Assembly (NCBI GenBank): GCA_900239685.1
Contig: OENT01000861.1
Span: forward strand, 1-64,000
Direction of reading: 5' to 3'
DNA length: 64,000 nucleotides
Source: Rotaria macrura
Taxonomy: Eukaryota; Rotifera; Eurotatoria; Philodinida; Philodinidae
A program made the position numbers and the translations under genes. The notes below the pieces were generated by a model. The model had not been told where the DNA came from, made no database searches, and worked only from the letters and a program-made list of their open reading frames with translations. Shown one piece after another: positions 12,924 to 26,700 of the stretch. The first letter of the stretch is position 1. Each line of letters opens with the position of its first letter.

Positions 12924-13562
12924 ATGATGTCAGACGATATTGAAACACTGGATTATATTTCGGCTCCGATCGATCTAGATGCAGCATCCCTATCACAAAC
13001 AACAGTAGATTCATCTTTTCATCGGTCGTTTACTAAATCTTCATGTTTTAAATACACAAAATTAATTATTATTATTATATATGCACTTAATATAGTTGTA
13101 TGGGGCGCCATGTTATTTCTCATACTAGTCGGTGCAGCTAACAAAACAATGCCCGATGAGCAAACACGTAAAATGTGGATTGAAATTGATTCTCAAATTC
13201 TGAATGCTCTCTTCTGTGTGACGGGCATTGGTTTAATACCTTGGCGAGTACGTGATGTATATCAATTTTATATTAAAAAATATCGACATAAATTTCTTGC
13301 CCGTCATTCATATACGAAAGACGTTATATGGATTCAGATTGTTATTTGGAGTTTGATAGCAAATTCTATTTTTCAAATTGGCTTAGCTGTATGTATGTGG
13401 TCAATGAATATGAATACAAGACCTGCATGGTTAATTGCTACATTTGTTGTACTTGGATTTTTTACGGGAATATCGGCAGGCTTAATACCTCTTATACTCA
13501 AAAGACGAAAGAAAAAGAGAGCACAATTGGTACCAGAACATGTGAACATTTTAAAAATTTGA
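12924..13562 (+). CDS. multi-pass membrane protein, DUF2985-like
   Basis: A single-exon 212-aa ORF. ATG at 12924 is followed immediately by a second in-frame ATG (12927), and either could be the start. The cytosolic-looking N-terminus (about 45 aa, acidic and Ser/Thr-rich) is followed by hydrophobic segments at about residues 47-70, 90-105, 133-158 and 167-190. A very basic tail (RRKKKR near the end) follows. The stretch ILNALFCVTGIGLIPWRVRD, with a loop then basic YxxK residues, recalls the NALF...PWR.RD signature of DUF2985 membrane proteins, which are best known from fungi and protists. The biochemical function of that family is unknown. Nothing in the neighbourhood suggests a role. A polyadenylation signal lies downstream (AATAAA at 14104). 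Confidence 0.65.
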   Translation: MMSDDIETLDYISAPIDLDAASLSQTTVDSSFHRSFTKSSCFKYTKLIIIIIYALNIVVWGAMLFLILVGAANKTMPDEQTRKMWIEIDSQILNALFCVTGIGLIPWRVRDVYQFYIKKYRHKFLARHSYTKDVIWIQIVIWSLIANSIFQIGLAVCMWSMNMNTRPAWLIATFVVLGFFTGISAGLIPLILKRRKKKRAQLVPEHVNILKI

Positions 13563-14103
13563 CTTAGTATCTTCTTACTTTTTTGACATGTTGTATCTGA
13601 AAAGCAAAAGTAAACTATTATACAAAGGCGTTCAAAACTTGGACGATCAGCTTAATTTCAGAAATATTCTTATCCTATAAAAGGTTTCGACTACTTCGAA
13701 TAGATTACAAAGTATAATCGAATACAAGCACAATTGATTGACAACTCAATTAAATCAACGGTAAAATAATTAGTCAATATTGCATTTGCTATGATGAAAA
13801 AATGGATTTTTATTCTATATGATATCAACATAAGTATTTATTTTATCCAGTATAGTGAAAGAGAGTTTTTACATAGAAAACGTATATTGATGTGATTATT
13901 GCATATGAAAATTTATCTTATTCATGACTTTTAAAATCATTGGTTCTAATGATTTTGTCATCAGAACATGAAGAAATGCGTTTTTATCATAATGAATAGT
14001 ACATATGTAGTTGATGTGTATTAGAAAGGTTCTTTGCTTTTAGTATTCTCATTTGTACCTCATTATAAGTGTATTACATTTGTAATGTGAATTTTCAAAC
14101 AAT

Positions 14104-14109
14104 AATAAA
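14104..14109 (+). terminator. polyadenylation signal for the 12924 gene
   Basis: Canonical AATAAA in the 720-bp spacer between the DUF2985-like gene and the large mosaic gene. It is about 540 bp past the stop, so it is a plausible but not certain 3' end signal. Confidence 0.35.
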
Positions 14110-14284
14110 AACAGTATTCTCCGACATTATTCTTTTATCGCTATAGTCTTTCTTTCTTTTTCATCGTACCATGGTCGTTTTTGTAAAACAATTTTTTTTC
14201 TCGCACGTTTATACTTCACTTTCACTTATTAGTATGCATTCGAAATAGAATCGATTAGTTTATTTCAATTCTGTTAATCGAATA

Positions 14285-14797
14285 ATGTCCTTACTCGTAC
14301 TAACGATCTTTGTTGTTCTTCGTTTTGTACGTATACTGGCAACTTCGGAATGTTCAGAACTGAATTTAATACCATTGATGACAACAATCGATGATAATAA
14401 TTTGATTCTCGTCGAGAAACTACAATCATCGAATTTAGTAAAAGTGTTATTAATAATTCAGCAAGATGTTAACAATACATCATGGTTTCTTATGGGTGCG
14501 AGTGATTCTTCAAAATTAGTTGGTTCATGGCAACCGTTTACATCTGATGATGGTCAAGTGATTGACTGTTCACTAGCTTCACAAGAGGCAGTAACTAATA
14601 GAGAAACATCACTTGCATATCCGAATCGATTACAATTTACATTTTATTGGATGCCTCCTGCTTCATTTAACAGTACTGTGGTTTTTGTTGCAATCGTTTT
14701 TGAGAACAATACAGTAAATAATCAATCTTCATCAAACTATGTTCGAAGTATGCCAATAAAACTTGTACAAACACAAGGAGGAGAACGGTATCAAGAC
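14285..14797 (+). other. signal peptide and Reeler-like domain exon
   Basis: About 20 hydrophobic residues precede SECSELNL. The rest shows the Reeler layout: a beta-rich start (LVKVLLIIQQDV), GSWQPF, CSLASQEAVTNR, then LQFTFYWMPPASFNSTVVFV. That last stretch is the W..P and V.F pattern typical of reelin N-terminal domains. Assignment rests on pattern only. Confidence 0.6.
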
Positions 14798-17700
14798 GTA
14801 AGCACAAGTAAAGTATTTCGCATTCATTATTCAGCGGTCATGAACATTGTTTTTCTTTTAATTTTAACTAAAATCAAGCTTTTTGTACCTCATCACCATG
14901 TCTTAACGGTGGTACTTGTGTAGTTGATACTCAATATTCGTATTGTCAATGTGTTGCTCCGTGGAATGGTGCAATTTGTAATCTTCGTAAATGACGATAT
15001 ACTTTGTCGATACTTGTTTTCATATTTTTTTTATATTTCGCATAGAATATTTTCACATCATGCTTGGAAGTGATCAAGCATTTAGTAGTGATTATTATTT
15101 TAGAACACTAAACTCTCCATCGTACGCTAATTTATCGACCGATCTATTTACTTGGTTAAATAATGCATTCAGTACACTTCCATCAGATAAAATCTACTCG
15201 ATTAATTTCGTTACGTAAGTTTTTCTTTAGATCTATTATAAATGCGAAAATTATTCATTTACATCTTTCTAGTCCAAGTCCATTTGGTTTATATATTTCA
15301 GTTAGTATGGCAGTAACACCTACCAGTGGATTGTACACACCTGTTATTTTATCATTACTTGCAACAGCATTAAATAGAAATAATACAACACCACTTGGTT
15401 ATCACTTAACAATAAATCCAACGTATATAACAAATTCTGTGACACAAGATTCAACACCGTATACTTGTAAATAAAATAAAGAAATTTAATGCTTGTATAT
15501 AGAATGACTTCGAGTCTTTGTATTTAGCTTGTGTATTCCCATTTGCACTTGCTTTGGTGGACTATAATTTTTGTGTACCAATTGCTCCAAATTTTATTTG
15601 CTCAAAATCTCGTGTCATCGATAGAAATACAACATATAATAGCCTTGATTGCTCAAGAAATAGTTAGTTCTTAACTTTTACTGAATGTTTCAACGATTTA
15701 CTCCGATTTGTTTATTAAGTTTTTAATTATGTTGCAATAAATCCATGTTTTCCCAACATCTGTCTCAATGGTGGAACGTGTACAATAGTTAACGGTATAG
15801 CTACGTGTAGTTGTCCGGCATATTTCACTGGCAATCGATGTGATCAATGTGAGTTTTGTCATTTTATATAAAACTCAATTGAAACATATGTTTTGCTATA
15901 CTTTAAAGTATTTGGATGTAATCCATTAACGAATTCTCAGGCAATTACTTGTACTAATGGAGCTGCGTGTATAGGTAATAGATGTGTTTGTACATCAAAT
16001 AATACAGTTGGTACATTATGTGAAATCAGTATGTAATTTTTGACTTGAAAATTATTTACTGTTCGAACATTAACTTGCTTTAGTATCCGGGAACACTGGA
16101 TGCAATTTTCCATTTACATATATGAATGTAACCTACAGCTCGTGTGCTATTATTAGTGGACTATCCGTGTGTGTTGTAAGAAATTCTGGAAGTGACGGTC
16201 TATTTCCTATTTCACTTACTGGTTGCGGAGGTTGGAATGAGAATACTTAAAAGAAAGCAAGTATCTCATATTTAATCTTAATTGATATTTAGCACCTCAA
16301 TGCCAAAATAATCCATGTGGTGTTCGTGGAACGTGTCAAGATACAGTGAGTGGATCATTTCAATGTATCAATTGTGCTTCAGGATACAGTGGCCACTTTT
16401 GTGAATTGCGTAAGAATTTATCTATTGTGTCTTCTCTCACATGGGATGATTTGTTCTTTGTCTTTCTTGATAACAATCATAGAATATCAAGCCATTCAGA
16501 TGAAACTCAATGTCACGTATACGCCCGATTTTCAAAATGCAAGTAGTAATGCATCACAACAATTACAAGCATTCATCAATCAAACTTTGATGAATGCATT
16601 TGTAAATATAACAAACGGTGGTGTTCGACCAGACATTATCTCATTCGTGTAAGTTTTCGGTTAGAAATATTTAAAAAGATCATTTTGCGAGATGCAACTG
16701 GAAATAAATGCTAAATTATGAACGCAGACAACGACTGAAAGTCGATCTTCATATGTGATTAGCATATCACATATGACATAACACAAATCTTGGTAGTATT
16801 TGATCTATTCGAAAATCAGAAACTGCCACTTATATTGATCTAAACTCAGCAAGCGTACATCAACTAAGTCTCATCATCATTCATGAACAAAATGTTTGCA
16901 TTACATATGCAAATGATTATGTGAATGAATAAACAAATAACACAGTTTGTATCAACGTTAAACAGTAGTACCTGTATTGTGTTTTTTACGTTTCACTCAA
17001 GCTAGAATTTCATAAATAATTCTTCTTTTCTTCATTAGTCCAAATCCTGATGGAACGACAAGTGCTGTTGTTAACATAAATACAAATTATTTGAATTTTC
17101 TCAATAATGCAACTCAAACTGCATTAAATAGTATTGGAGGAATAACCATTGTTCCAGCGAATACAAGTAAAATATTTTATGGAATATGTAAGAACGAATT
17201 TCAATGATTATTTTAGCTCGTGTATGTGCACCATGGTATATATATGGAGGACGAAATGTTACAGGTTGTGTTACAAATCAATACAATGTACCTATTTGTT
17301 CATTAACGAATGATTTTGATCGTGATGGACAATTTACAACATGTCCAGGTTTGAAAATAGAAAAGAAAAAAACTATCGACAGGTTAAATATCATTTTTAG
17401 GGTCAATTAATATTCACTTATGTGATAATGTTGATTGTGGTGACGGTAGATGTGTTGCAACAAGTCTTAATTTAACTTACTGTCAATGCCCAAGTGGCAT
17501 AACCGGTCTGAATTGTGATCGACGTATGTAGCACTAAAGTTGGTAGAAAACAAAACACATATTTTTCTTCGTCTTGAATAGTAACCGTTTGTAATGATGT
17601 TAACTGTTTAAATAATGGAACATGTGTTGCATTATCAACGGGTTTCTATCGTTGTCTGTGCCCGACTGGTTTCGGAGGATCTTTTTGTCAATACAGTTAT

Positions 17701-20700
17701 TTGATTTTCGATGTTTCTTTTCTTCTTTTGTTTTGTCTATCTTAGCTTTTTCACATAGATATCACTGGTTGTGTGTTTCCTTTCGTTGACAATCAAAATC
17801 GAACACATAATTCTTGTATAACAACGAGTGATTATCTTAATGGAACAGTACCATGGTGTAGAAATATTCTTGGTCAACCGACAAGTTGTGCAAGTAGGAT
17901 TAAAATTACCTATTGAAATTAGATAGAGACGAATCTATTCGTAGTTGATTATTGTGCACACAAGCCATGTGTCTATGGTACATGTCTTCCAGCAATCCGA
18001 TGGGCATTCGGTCAATCATATCCATCGTTCATATGTAATTGTACGAATGGTTTTACAGGAATTTTATGCACGCATGGTAAGAAGAAGTGTTTTCTTTTGT
18101 TTCAAACATCGTACATAGATGCATTTGAATTTTAGCTTATTTCCGAATAAAAACTACTTATCTTGTTTCGAATATGTCGCAAACAACACTCAATGCTTTA
18201 GAATATCCTACAACACAAACTTACAAGAATGTTACGAACATGTTTACAAATTTGATTCGTAATCAAACAAACTCAAGTTTTGATTATGCACCATTGATTT
18301 TTCACACGTATATAATGTTCACTATAGGAATAATTTACAACATTTATCTGTTGCAAATTTTCTTCTTTCTTTAGTATTTCATTGAATGGTCAAAATTACT
18401 ATCAAGTAACAGCTGATCTATCTTATCCAGGCAATATAAGTCAAACGGATATTTCCGACATACTGACACCAATACTTTCAAATCTTCCGTCAGCATTCAA
18501 TGTTACCTATGTGGAGACCGGCGATCTATCTCCTGACTCAATAGAACCGCTTAATGGTGTATAAATCCAATGACCATTAGACGTAATTTCAATTTGATTT
18601 GTTTTAAATTCATTTTAGCTGCACCTAATTGTACTCTACCCTACAATTACAATGGTCAATCGATAGCTGTTTGCCATCTAGATAGCAATGCAGTTGCATA
18701 TTGTTCCTATGGACAAAATTATACAATAGCAGATAGAAAATTATGTGATGCCGCTTTCTTACCATTAGCACAATATACTGCATGTGAACAATTAAATCTA
18801 ACAAATCCATGCAATAGTACATCTGATTATCCAATACAGTGCATCGCTGCTGATGATGGTTGGACTTGTTTTTGTGTGCAGACACAAACAGTAGGCAAAG
18901 ATTGTAAAAATCTCGGTATGAGAAAAACATTTTTAAGAATCAAATATTATTTTCAAAAATTGAATCAAATACAATTTGTTTTTATAGACTTCTGTCGAAA
19001 TGGTTCATTATACTGTGAAAATAATTCAACATGTGTTAATCGACCTGATCTAAGAGACTTCTCTTGTAATTGTACTGATCCGTACTATGGTCGTTATTGT
19101 GAAAATTGTAGATAAACATACTTTGTATTATTACCTATTGATAGACTTTTATTTTCACTTTTTTTTATTAGTTGCTATCGGTTACAGTATTTATTTGTTA
19201 AATTATTCGAATGCAACGTCACCAGGTATTCCAATATTAATATCAATTATTAATCAAACGATTGTTAATATTACTAATGGATCTGTTATAGCAACGAGTA
19301 TTAGTATTAGGTGATTGAACAAAGACACATAGGAAGTTTGTTTAAGAAGTTTTTATCGTTCATTTTCTAGTCCATCTGGTCAAGTTACAGTCATTCTTTC
19401 AGGCAAAAATTATTCTATACCACAATTTCAAATACCTATCATTGATAAAATTAATAATAATTGGACAGTCGGCCCCTACCTTGTAGCCTACAATCAATCA
19501 AGTGTCATTCAAATAGAAAGTTTGTCCTATCGAGTTTTTGTAATTTATATTTAATAGAAAATGTATCTTTATCTATAGCCAATGCTACGTGTGTTTTTCC
19601 GTTTGCTTATAACAATGTTAACTATACAACATGTACAACGATAGGATATGGTTTTCCTTGGTGTAGTGTAACGCCTGTTTTTTCTGGTCGCATTGTTGAT
19701 TGTCGAAATAGTATGTTTATTGTAAATTTTGTGTGAATGTTTTGATATTAATTTAATCTTATCTATAGTCGATTGGTGTGCATCAGGTCCATGTTTGAAT
19801 AATGGAACATGCACAGTCAATCAATTATTAGGTACATTTCAATGTAAATGTGCTGATGGATGGGTTGGTATCACTTGTGCCTATCGTAAGTTTTTTTCTT
19901 CTTAATCGATGATTTCATTCAAGAAAATATGTTTTTCTTTACCTTTATTTAGCGTCTAAAACCATAACCGTCGTTATCTCACTTGGGAATAATACATATA
20001 ATAATTTAACATATATTGACATTAATAATTTGTTGCCAAATGTAACCAATGGTACCATTAGTATTGATACTATACAGTAACCTAATGCCGCTCTAATCTA
20101 GTATTCGTTAGTTTTTTTTTTCTAAAACATATTGTTTAGTCCTGGTCCAAATAATACAGTTGTAGTAACAATAACAGTCAATGGTACGAATGTGCCGAAC
20201 ATAACATGGCCCAATATATTGAATATTACTATTCAACCAACAAAAAGTACAGAAATAACAAGAAACATTCGAGAAGATTAGATATTAATAAATGATTATT
20301 TTAGATATTGATGGTTGCGTATTTCCATTTATTTATAATAATAGAACCTACAGTTCATGTATACCGCTTGGCACAAATCGCACAACATATTGTTGTAAAA
20401 ATTCAAATTGTGATTTAAATCCTCAATGGAATTTCTGTAATAATTCAAGTAAATAATTCAGTTGCCTAATTTAATTGATTTTCGTTTTCCTATTGGTAAA
20501 ATATTTTCATTCTTCTACATATTAGATTTATGTGCTGCTTGTGCATCTAATGCAGGCTGCACAATGTCTGGATCAGGTGTTATTTCATGTTATTGTCAAA
20601 TCGGTTTCAGTGGAAATCTGTGCGACATACGTTAGTCATTTTCTTTCATTTTCATGAATATTTTTCAATTCTTTTGTTAACATTTAGCTATTGATTTATG

Positions 20701-23700
20701 TGCACTATCCAATCGTAGTTGTCTTAATAATGGTGTTTGTGTTATTAATCCGAATACATCAGTAGCCTATTGTAATTGTAGTTCACCAGCGTTTACTGGA
20801 GCTCAATGTGAAGTAAAAATGAAAAGTTTTCTTTCTATTTGAAATTGTTTTGTTTCCATTTACATTGTCAAGACTTTTCTTCCATGTACATCTGCTCCAT
20901 GTTTAAACAACGGCACCTGTTCAGGAAGTTTGAATGGATCAATTCAATGTAATTGCACGACGTGTTTCAGTGGTCCCTATTGTCAAAATATAGATTATTG
21001 CTGTTTAAATGTTTGTTCACCAAATGGAGTATGTCTACCAACAGCCATTAATTCTTATACATGTATATGTCAACCGAATTATGTTGGTACTAATTGTTCT
21101 ACATTTAATCCATGTGCAATTCTTCCGTGTCAAAATAATGGTAAATTTATTTTCAAGAATATTCTGTTTACGTAGATATTTCGTTTAGGAACATGTATTA
21201 TTTCGAATAGCACAAGTTATCAATGTTTATGTCCAGTAGGATGGACAGGTAGTCAATGTGGTATACAAATAAATCCGTGTGCATCGTTGCCCTGTCAAAA
21301 TAACGGACAATGTCAGTCATTAGGCAATCAATTCATATGTACCTGTCTACCGGGATTTAATGGAAGTTTTTGTGAAATACCGATAAATCCATGTGCCAGT
21401 AATCCATGTAAAAAAATTCGTTTTCTTATTTTTCTTTCTCTTGACTTTGGATTTCTATCTGCTAGCTGTATATTTTAATTCTTTCTTAGGTTTAAATAAT
21501 GGTACGTGTTATCAACAATTATCGAATTCATCATTTAATTCAACTGGATCTTATCTTGGCTATGTTTGTTTGTGTAATCAAACATTATATTCTGGTGCAC
21601 GTTGTGAAATTCTTATACCGCCGTGTCCAACAAATCCAGCTATTCCATCTCCATGTCGAAATGGTGGTACATGTGTTCCAACTGCTAACGGTCAAGCATA
21701 TACATGTTTCTGTGCATATCCCTATTCTGGTTCTAATTGTGAACAAATTATTGATCCATGTGCCTCGAATCCATGTTCACCGAACGGTCAATGTTTTCTA
21801 AATCTGGCTACGTCAAGCTTTACATGTGTTTGTGTGAATTCGACATTTACAGGTCCATTATGTCAAAATTTGACAAATCCATGTTTGTCGTCACCATGTT
21901 TTAGCGGTTCGACTTGTTTAGTGATCGGAACAAATTTTATTTGTCAATGTCCACCTAATACTACAGGAATTTATTGTGACAGTTTTTTGCCACCATGCAC
22001 GAATACAACATGTTTCAACAATGGTACATGTCTTTATTCTGGTTCATTCACAACGTGTTTATGTCCACCATTATTTACCGGTCCTCAATGTCTTCAATTA
22101 ATAAATCTTTGTTCTCCATCACCATGTTTGCATAATGGTACCTGTAATATTTTATCAAATAATACAGTTTCTTGTTCATGTCCATCACTCTGGACAGGAA
22201 GCTTATGTGAAATACTAGTTAATCCATGTTTAACATATCCGTGTTTCTTCGGTGGTACCTGTCTATTGGATAGTTCATATCAACCGATTTGTATCTGTCC
22301 GCCAACACAAACTGGCTTGTATTGTCTAACAACAGTCGATCCATGTCTAAGTTTACCTTGCTATAATAATGCTACATGCATTTCTAATTCTGCAAAAACA
22401 AATTATACATGCATGTGTTTAGCTTCGTATACAGGTGACAAATGTCAAAGTTTGATCAATCCATGTATACAAAATCCTTGTATATTTGGCACGTGTTATT
22501 CATTAAATAATGGAACATACTATTGTGCTTGTTCAACTAACTATACAGGTCTTATTTGTGATCATCCTATAGATCAATGTACATTACTACCATGGTAAAT
22601 TTGATATAAAAATATCTCATAGAACTTAACATTCTTGATAATCATTCGTTTTTAGTGTTAATAATGGTACTTGTATCAACCTTGGTACAACTTATCTATG
22701 TGTATGTCCAACTGGATATACGGGTCGTTCATGTGAGCAACTTGTAAATCCATGTTCAAGTAATCCTTGCATAGCCGGTACATGTTTTTCAACGGGAATT
22801 ACTTATGTATGTGCATGTGATGCATCACATACTGGTGTATTTTGTGAAACACCATTAAATCCATGTCTGTCATCTCCTTGTCTTAATAATCAAACGTGTT
22901 TATCAATTGGAACAAATGCAAGTTATACATGTTTCTGTGCACAACCATTTACAGGTCAACGTTGTGAAATAACAATCTTACCTTGTACAACAGTAGTATG
23001 TTTAAACGGTGGTACTTGCTTACAAACAACATTATTAACAAGTCAATGTTTATGTCCAACCGGTTATTCTGGTACATATTGTGAAATAATTTTGAATCCT
23101 TGTCAATCACAACCTTGCTTAAATAATGGTAGTTGTTTATCGACATTAACTAATAGTTATATATGTAATTGTCTTCAAAGTTATACCGGTACTTTTTGTG
23201 AACAATACAATCCCTGTATGAATTTTGCATGTTTAAACGGTGGTACTTGTACGATATCACCATCCGCTATTGGTGGTCGATTTTGTATCTGTCCACCTAT
23301 TTATACAGGTCAACTATGTGAAACAACAATAAATCCTTGTTCAAGCTCACCGTGCGTCAACAATGGCATTTGTTTAGCAATACCAGGAACAGTTAATTTT
23401 TCATGCATTTGTACGCCAACATATACAGGAGTATTTTGTGAAATATATATTAATCCATGTATTAATTATCTATGTGCTAACGGTGGTACTTGTTATAGAG
23501 CCGTTGATGGAACACCACTATGTTCATGTTTATCAGGTTATACGGGAACTCAGGTTTGAAGATTTGTTCATTCGTTCAACATAACTACTTCGATGTCATA
23601 CTTTTTTTCATTAGTGTTTGACACAGATCGAGCCCTGTCTATCAGCACCATGTCTTAACAATGGTGTATGTTCATCATTATTACCAATTTATAACTATAC

Positions 23701-26700
23701 ATGTATTTGTCCAGCAAATTATACTGGATATCGTTGTGAAAATTTTCTCGGTTCATGTTCAGCAACATCGTGTCAAAATGGTGGCACTTGTGTTTATAAT
23801 GGTTTAAATTCTATTTCATGTCTATGTCCACCTGTATGGACAGGTACTGTATGTACACAACGTGTAGATCCATGTGCAACATCAAATCCGTGTTTGAATT
23901 CTGGTATCTGTATAGCAATATTTAATAATACAAATCAAACAACTGTGACATGTCAATGTTTAGTTACCTACACCGGTTGGATTTCTTTTTTTTTTACATA
24001 TTTCTCGAAAGGCGATTACAAGTTTCACACCAGTTTTTGACCAAAAAGCAGAATATGCTTATCTTAAGAGAATAAGACTTCCTCTATCCGGTGGCACATA
24101 CATTTTATAAAGTTCTGTTGAGCACCAATGATTTCAACAGATGACGCCACATTCGCTGCCTTTTATTGTACACTATATATAGCGAATACAGCGATAATTT
24201 TTGAAATCATCGGTGCACAACAGAGCTGAAAACTATATATGCTGCAGGATAGAGAAAGTCTTCCTCCATACATCTACATGTACTCGGTCTTCTGGTCAAG
24301 ACCTTACAGTCGCCTTTGCTATCTTGCGTATAAAAAATGTATGTCATTGTTGTTGCTTAGGTCAATATTGTGAAACACCTGTGTCTCCGTGTCAAATGTT
24401 ACCATGCGTAAATGGTCAATGTTTATTACGTGCTGATGGAAGTGCAATATGTTATTGTAATAGTCAATGGACAGGTGCAGCATGCGATGTATTGATATCT
24501 CCATGTGCATCTCAGCCATGTCTTAACAGTGGTGTTTGTTATTCAAGTGGTATCAATTATTCATGTCTTTGTCTACCAGGTTATTCTGGTCTACGTTGTG
24601 AAATTGTTTCGCCTGTACAATGTACATTAATTTGTTCAAATAATGGAACATGTGTAATACGTGGACAAGATAATATGCAAATATGTATATGTCCTACGGG
24701 TTATACAGGTAGTCGATGTGAAGTACAAATATCCTCTTGTGTACCATCACCATGTTTAAATAATGGTGTATGTTTACCATCGATATATGCTAATGGAACA
24801 TTAGGTTTTACATGTGTTTGTACAGCACCTTATACTGGTCAGTCATGTTTATTTTCAACTTATAGTAAAGAAGAAAAAGAAAACCAAATTAATTTTAGGT
24901 CGACTTTGTGCTACTTACATGCCGTTAGCCTGTGGAAACTCCACATGTTTAAATGGTGGTACTTGTTTAATTAATTTTAATCAAACAATATGTCTTTGTT
25001 CAAGTTTATTTACGGGTACACATTGTGAATCTTTAATGAATCCATGTGATAGTAAGATTATATATATTTGATAATTTGTGCATTGTTGCCTCGTATCACT
25101 GAATTGTCAATATGTTTAGGTCAACCTTGTGTTAATGGTGGTACATGTCAAACTATACCTATCGGTCGAAAAAAACGTCAAACAATGGTGGCCATCGGAT
25201 ATTATTGTCAATGTCCAAGTTCATATACGGGTATTCGTTGCGAATCATTCATCGGATTATGTGGATCAAATCCATGTCAAAACAATGGCACATGTTATCA
25301 AGATGCAATACAAAGTACAATCTATTGTGTATGCAAACCCAACTATACTGGACTGTTTTGTAATACGACTGCCAACCAAACCATATGTACAACAAATCCT
25401 TCGATTTGTCTCAATGGAGGAACGTGCCGAGTTAATACATCTCTACCGCAAGGTTTCTCATGTACATGTACACCAACCACAACAGGGAATTATTGTGAAC
25501 AACCGATGAATCAATGTCAAATGAATCCAACTCTCTGTGCTAATAATGGAACTTGCGTAGGTGTTTTGTGAATTCAATATTGATTTTGTTCTGTTTTATT
25601 GATTGAATTCATTCGATTTTCTTCATTTCTATTCAGGTGTCATCTTTAACAGGTTATATATGCATATGTCCCAATGGTTTTACTGGTACTAATTGTTCGA
25701 TTATGACAAATCCATGCAGTTCACAACCATGTTTTCGTAATGGAACATGTATCGCTACCGGTACACAATTATATACATGTGTTTGTCCAACGGGTTATTC
25801 TGGTACTCGATGTGAAATTTGCAATTGTGCATGTCAGATTTATCCATGTATGTCTATAATAGTTGTTGTTGGCATGTGTAAGATTTTTTCTAAAAATTTC
25901 TACATAGGTCTTAATGGAGGTGTATGCCAATCAACTGTCGGTGGAGGTGTGATATGTACTTGTCTAGCTGGTTACACGGGTGTTCGATGGTATAGTATGA
26001 ATTAGTGTGTGAATTTCTTTCCTTGTTGAAATTAGTTGTACTTTAGTGAAACTTCTTTACTTCCTTGTGATTCTAATCCATGTAAATCGATTTAATTTGG
26101 TCGCTTCATTATCATTAATAGACATATTTTCTTTTGTATAGGTTTGAATGGTGGTGTATGTTTATATGATCCAACAACATTAGTAATGACTTGTCAATGT
26201 TGTGGTCTTGTAACTGGGAAGTATGTAGAAGCAATGCATATTATCTTCTCAAACATATATACTTGTACAAATGTTCGTATTTAGATTTTGTGAAATACTT
26301 CTAAATCCATGCAATAATTCAATTCCATATTGTTTCAATGGTGGTACGTGTATATACAATACAAATACACAAGCAACATGCCTTTGTCCTAGTACTTTTA
26401 CTGGTAAAAATCATCGAGCAATCTGTTTTTTCCATTCTCTGACGTTTTCTTCATCTAGGTGTCTATTGTGAAATATATTCGAATCCATGTTCGTCTGTAA
26501 CTTGCATTCAAGGTACTTGTGTTATATTAGCTAACTCAACATTTCTTTGTCTATGTCCGACGGGTCGTTCGGGTCGGTATTGTGAAATTGTTGATCCATG
26601 TGCATTAATATCGGGAGGTCTACCAGCATGTCGCAATGGTGGTACATGTATTCGTTTAACAACAACATCATATATGTGTTTGTGTCCAGCTAGTTTTACT

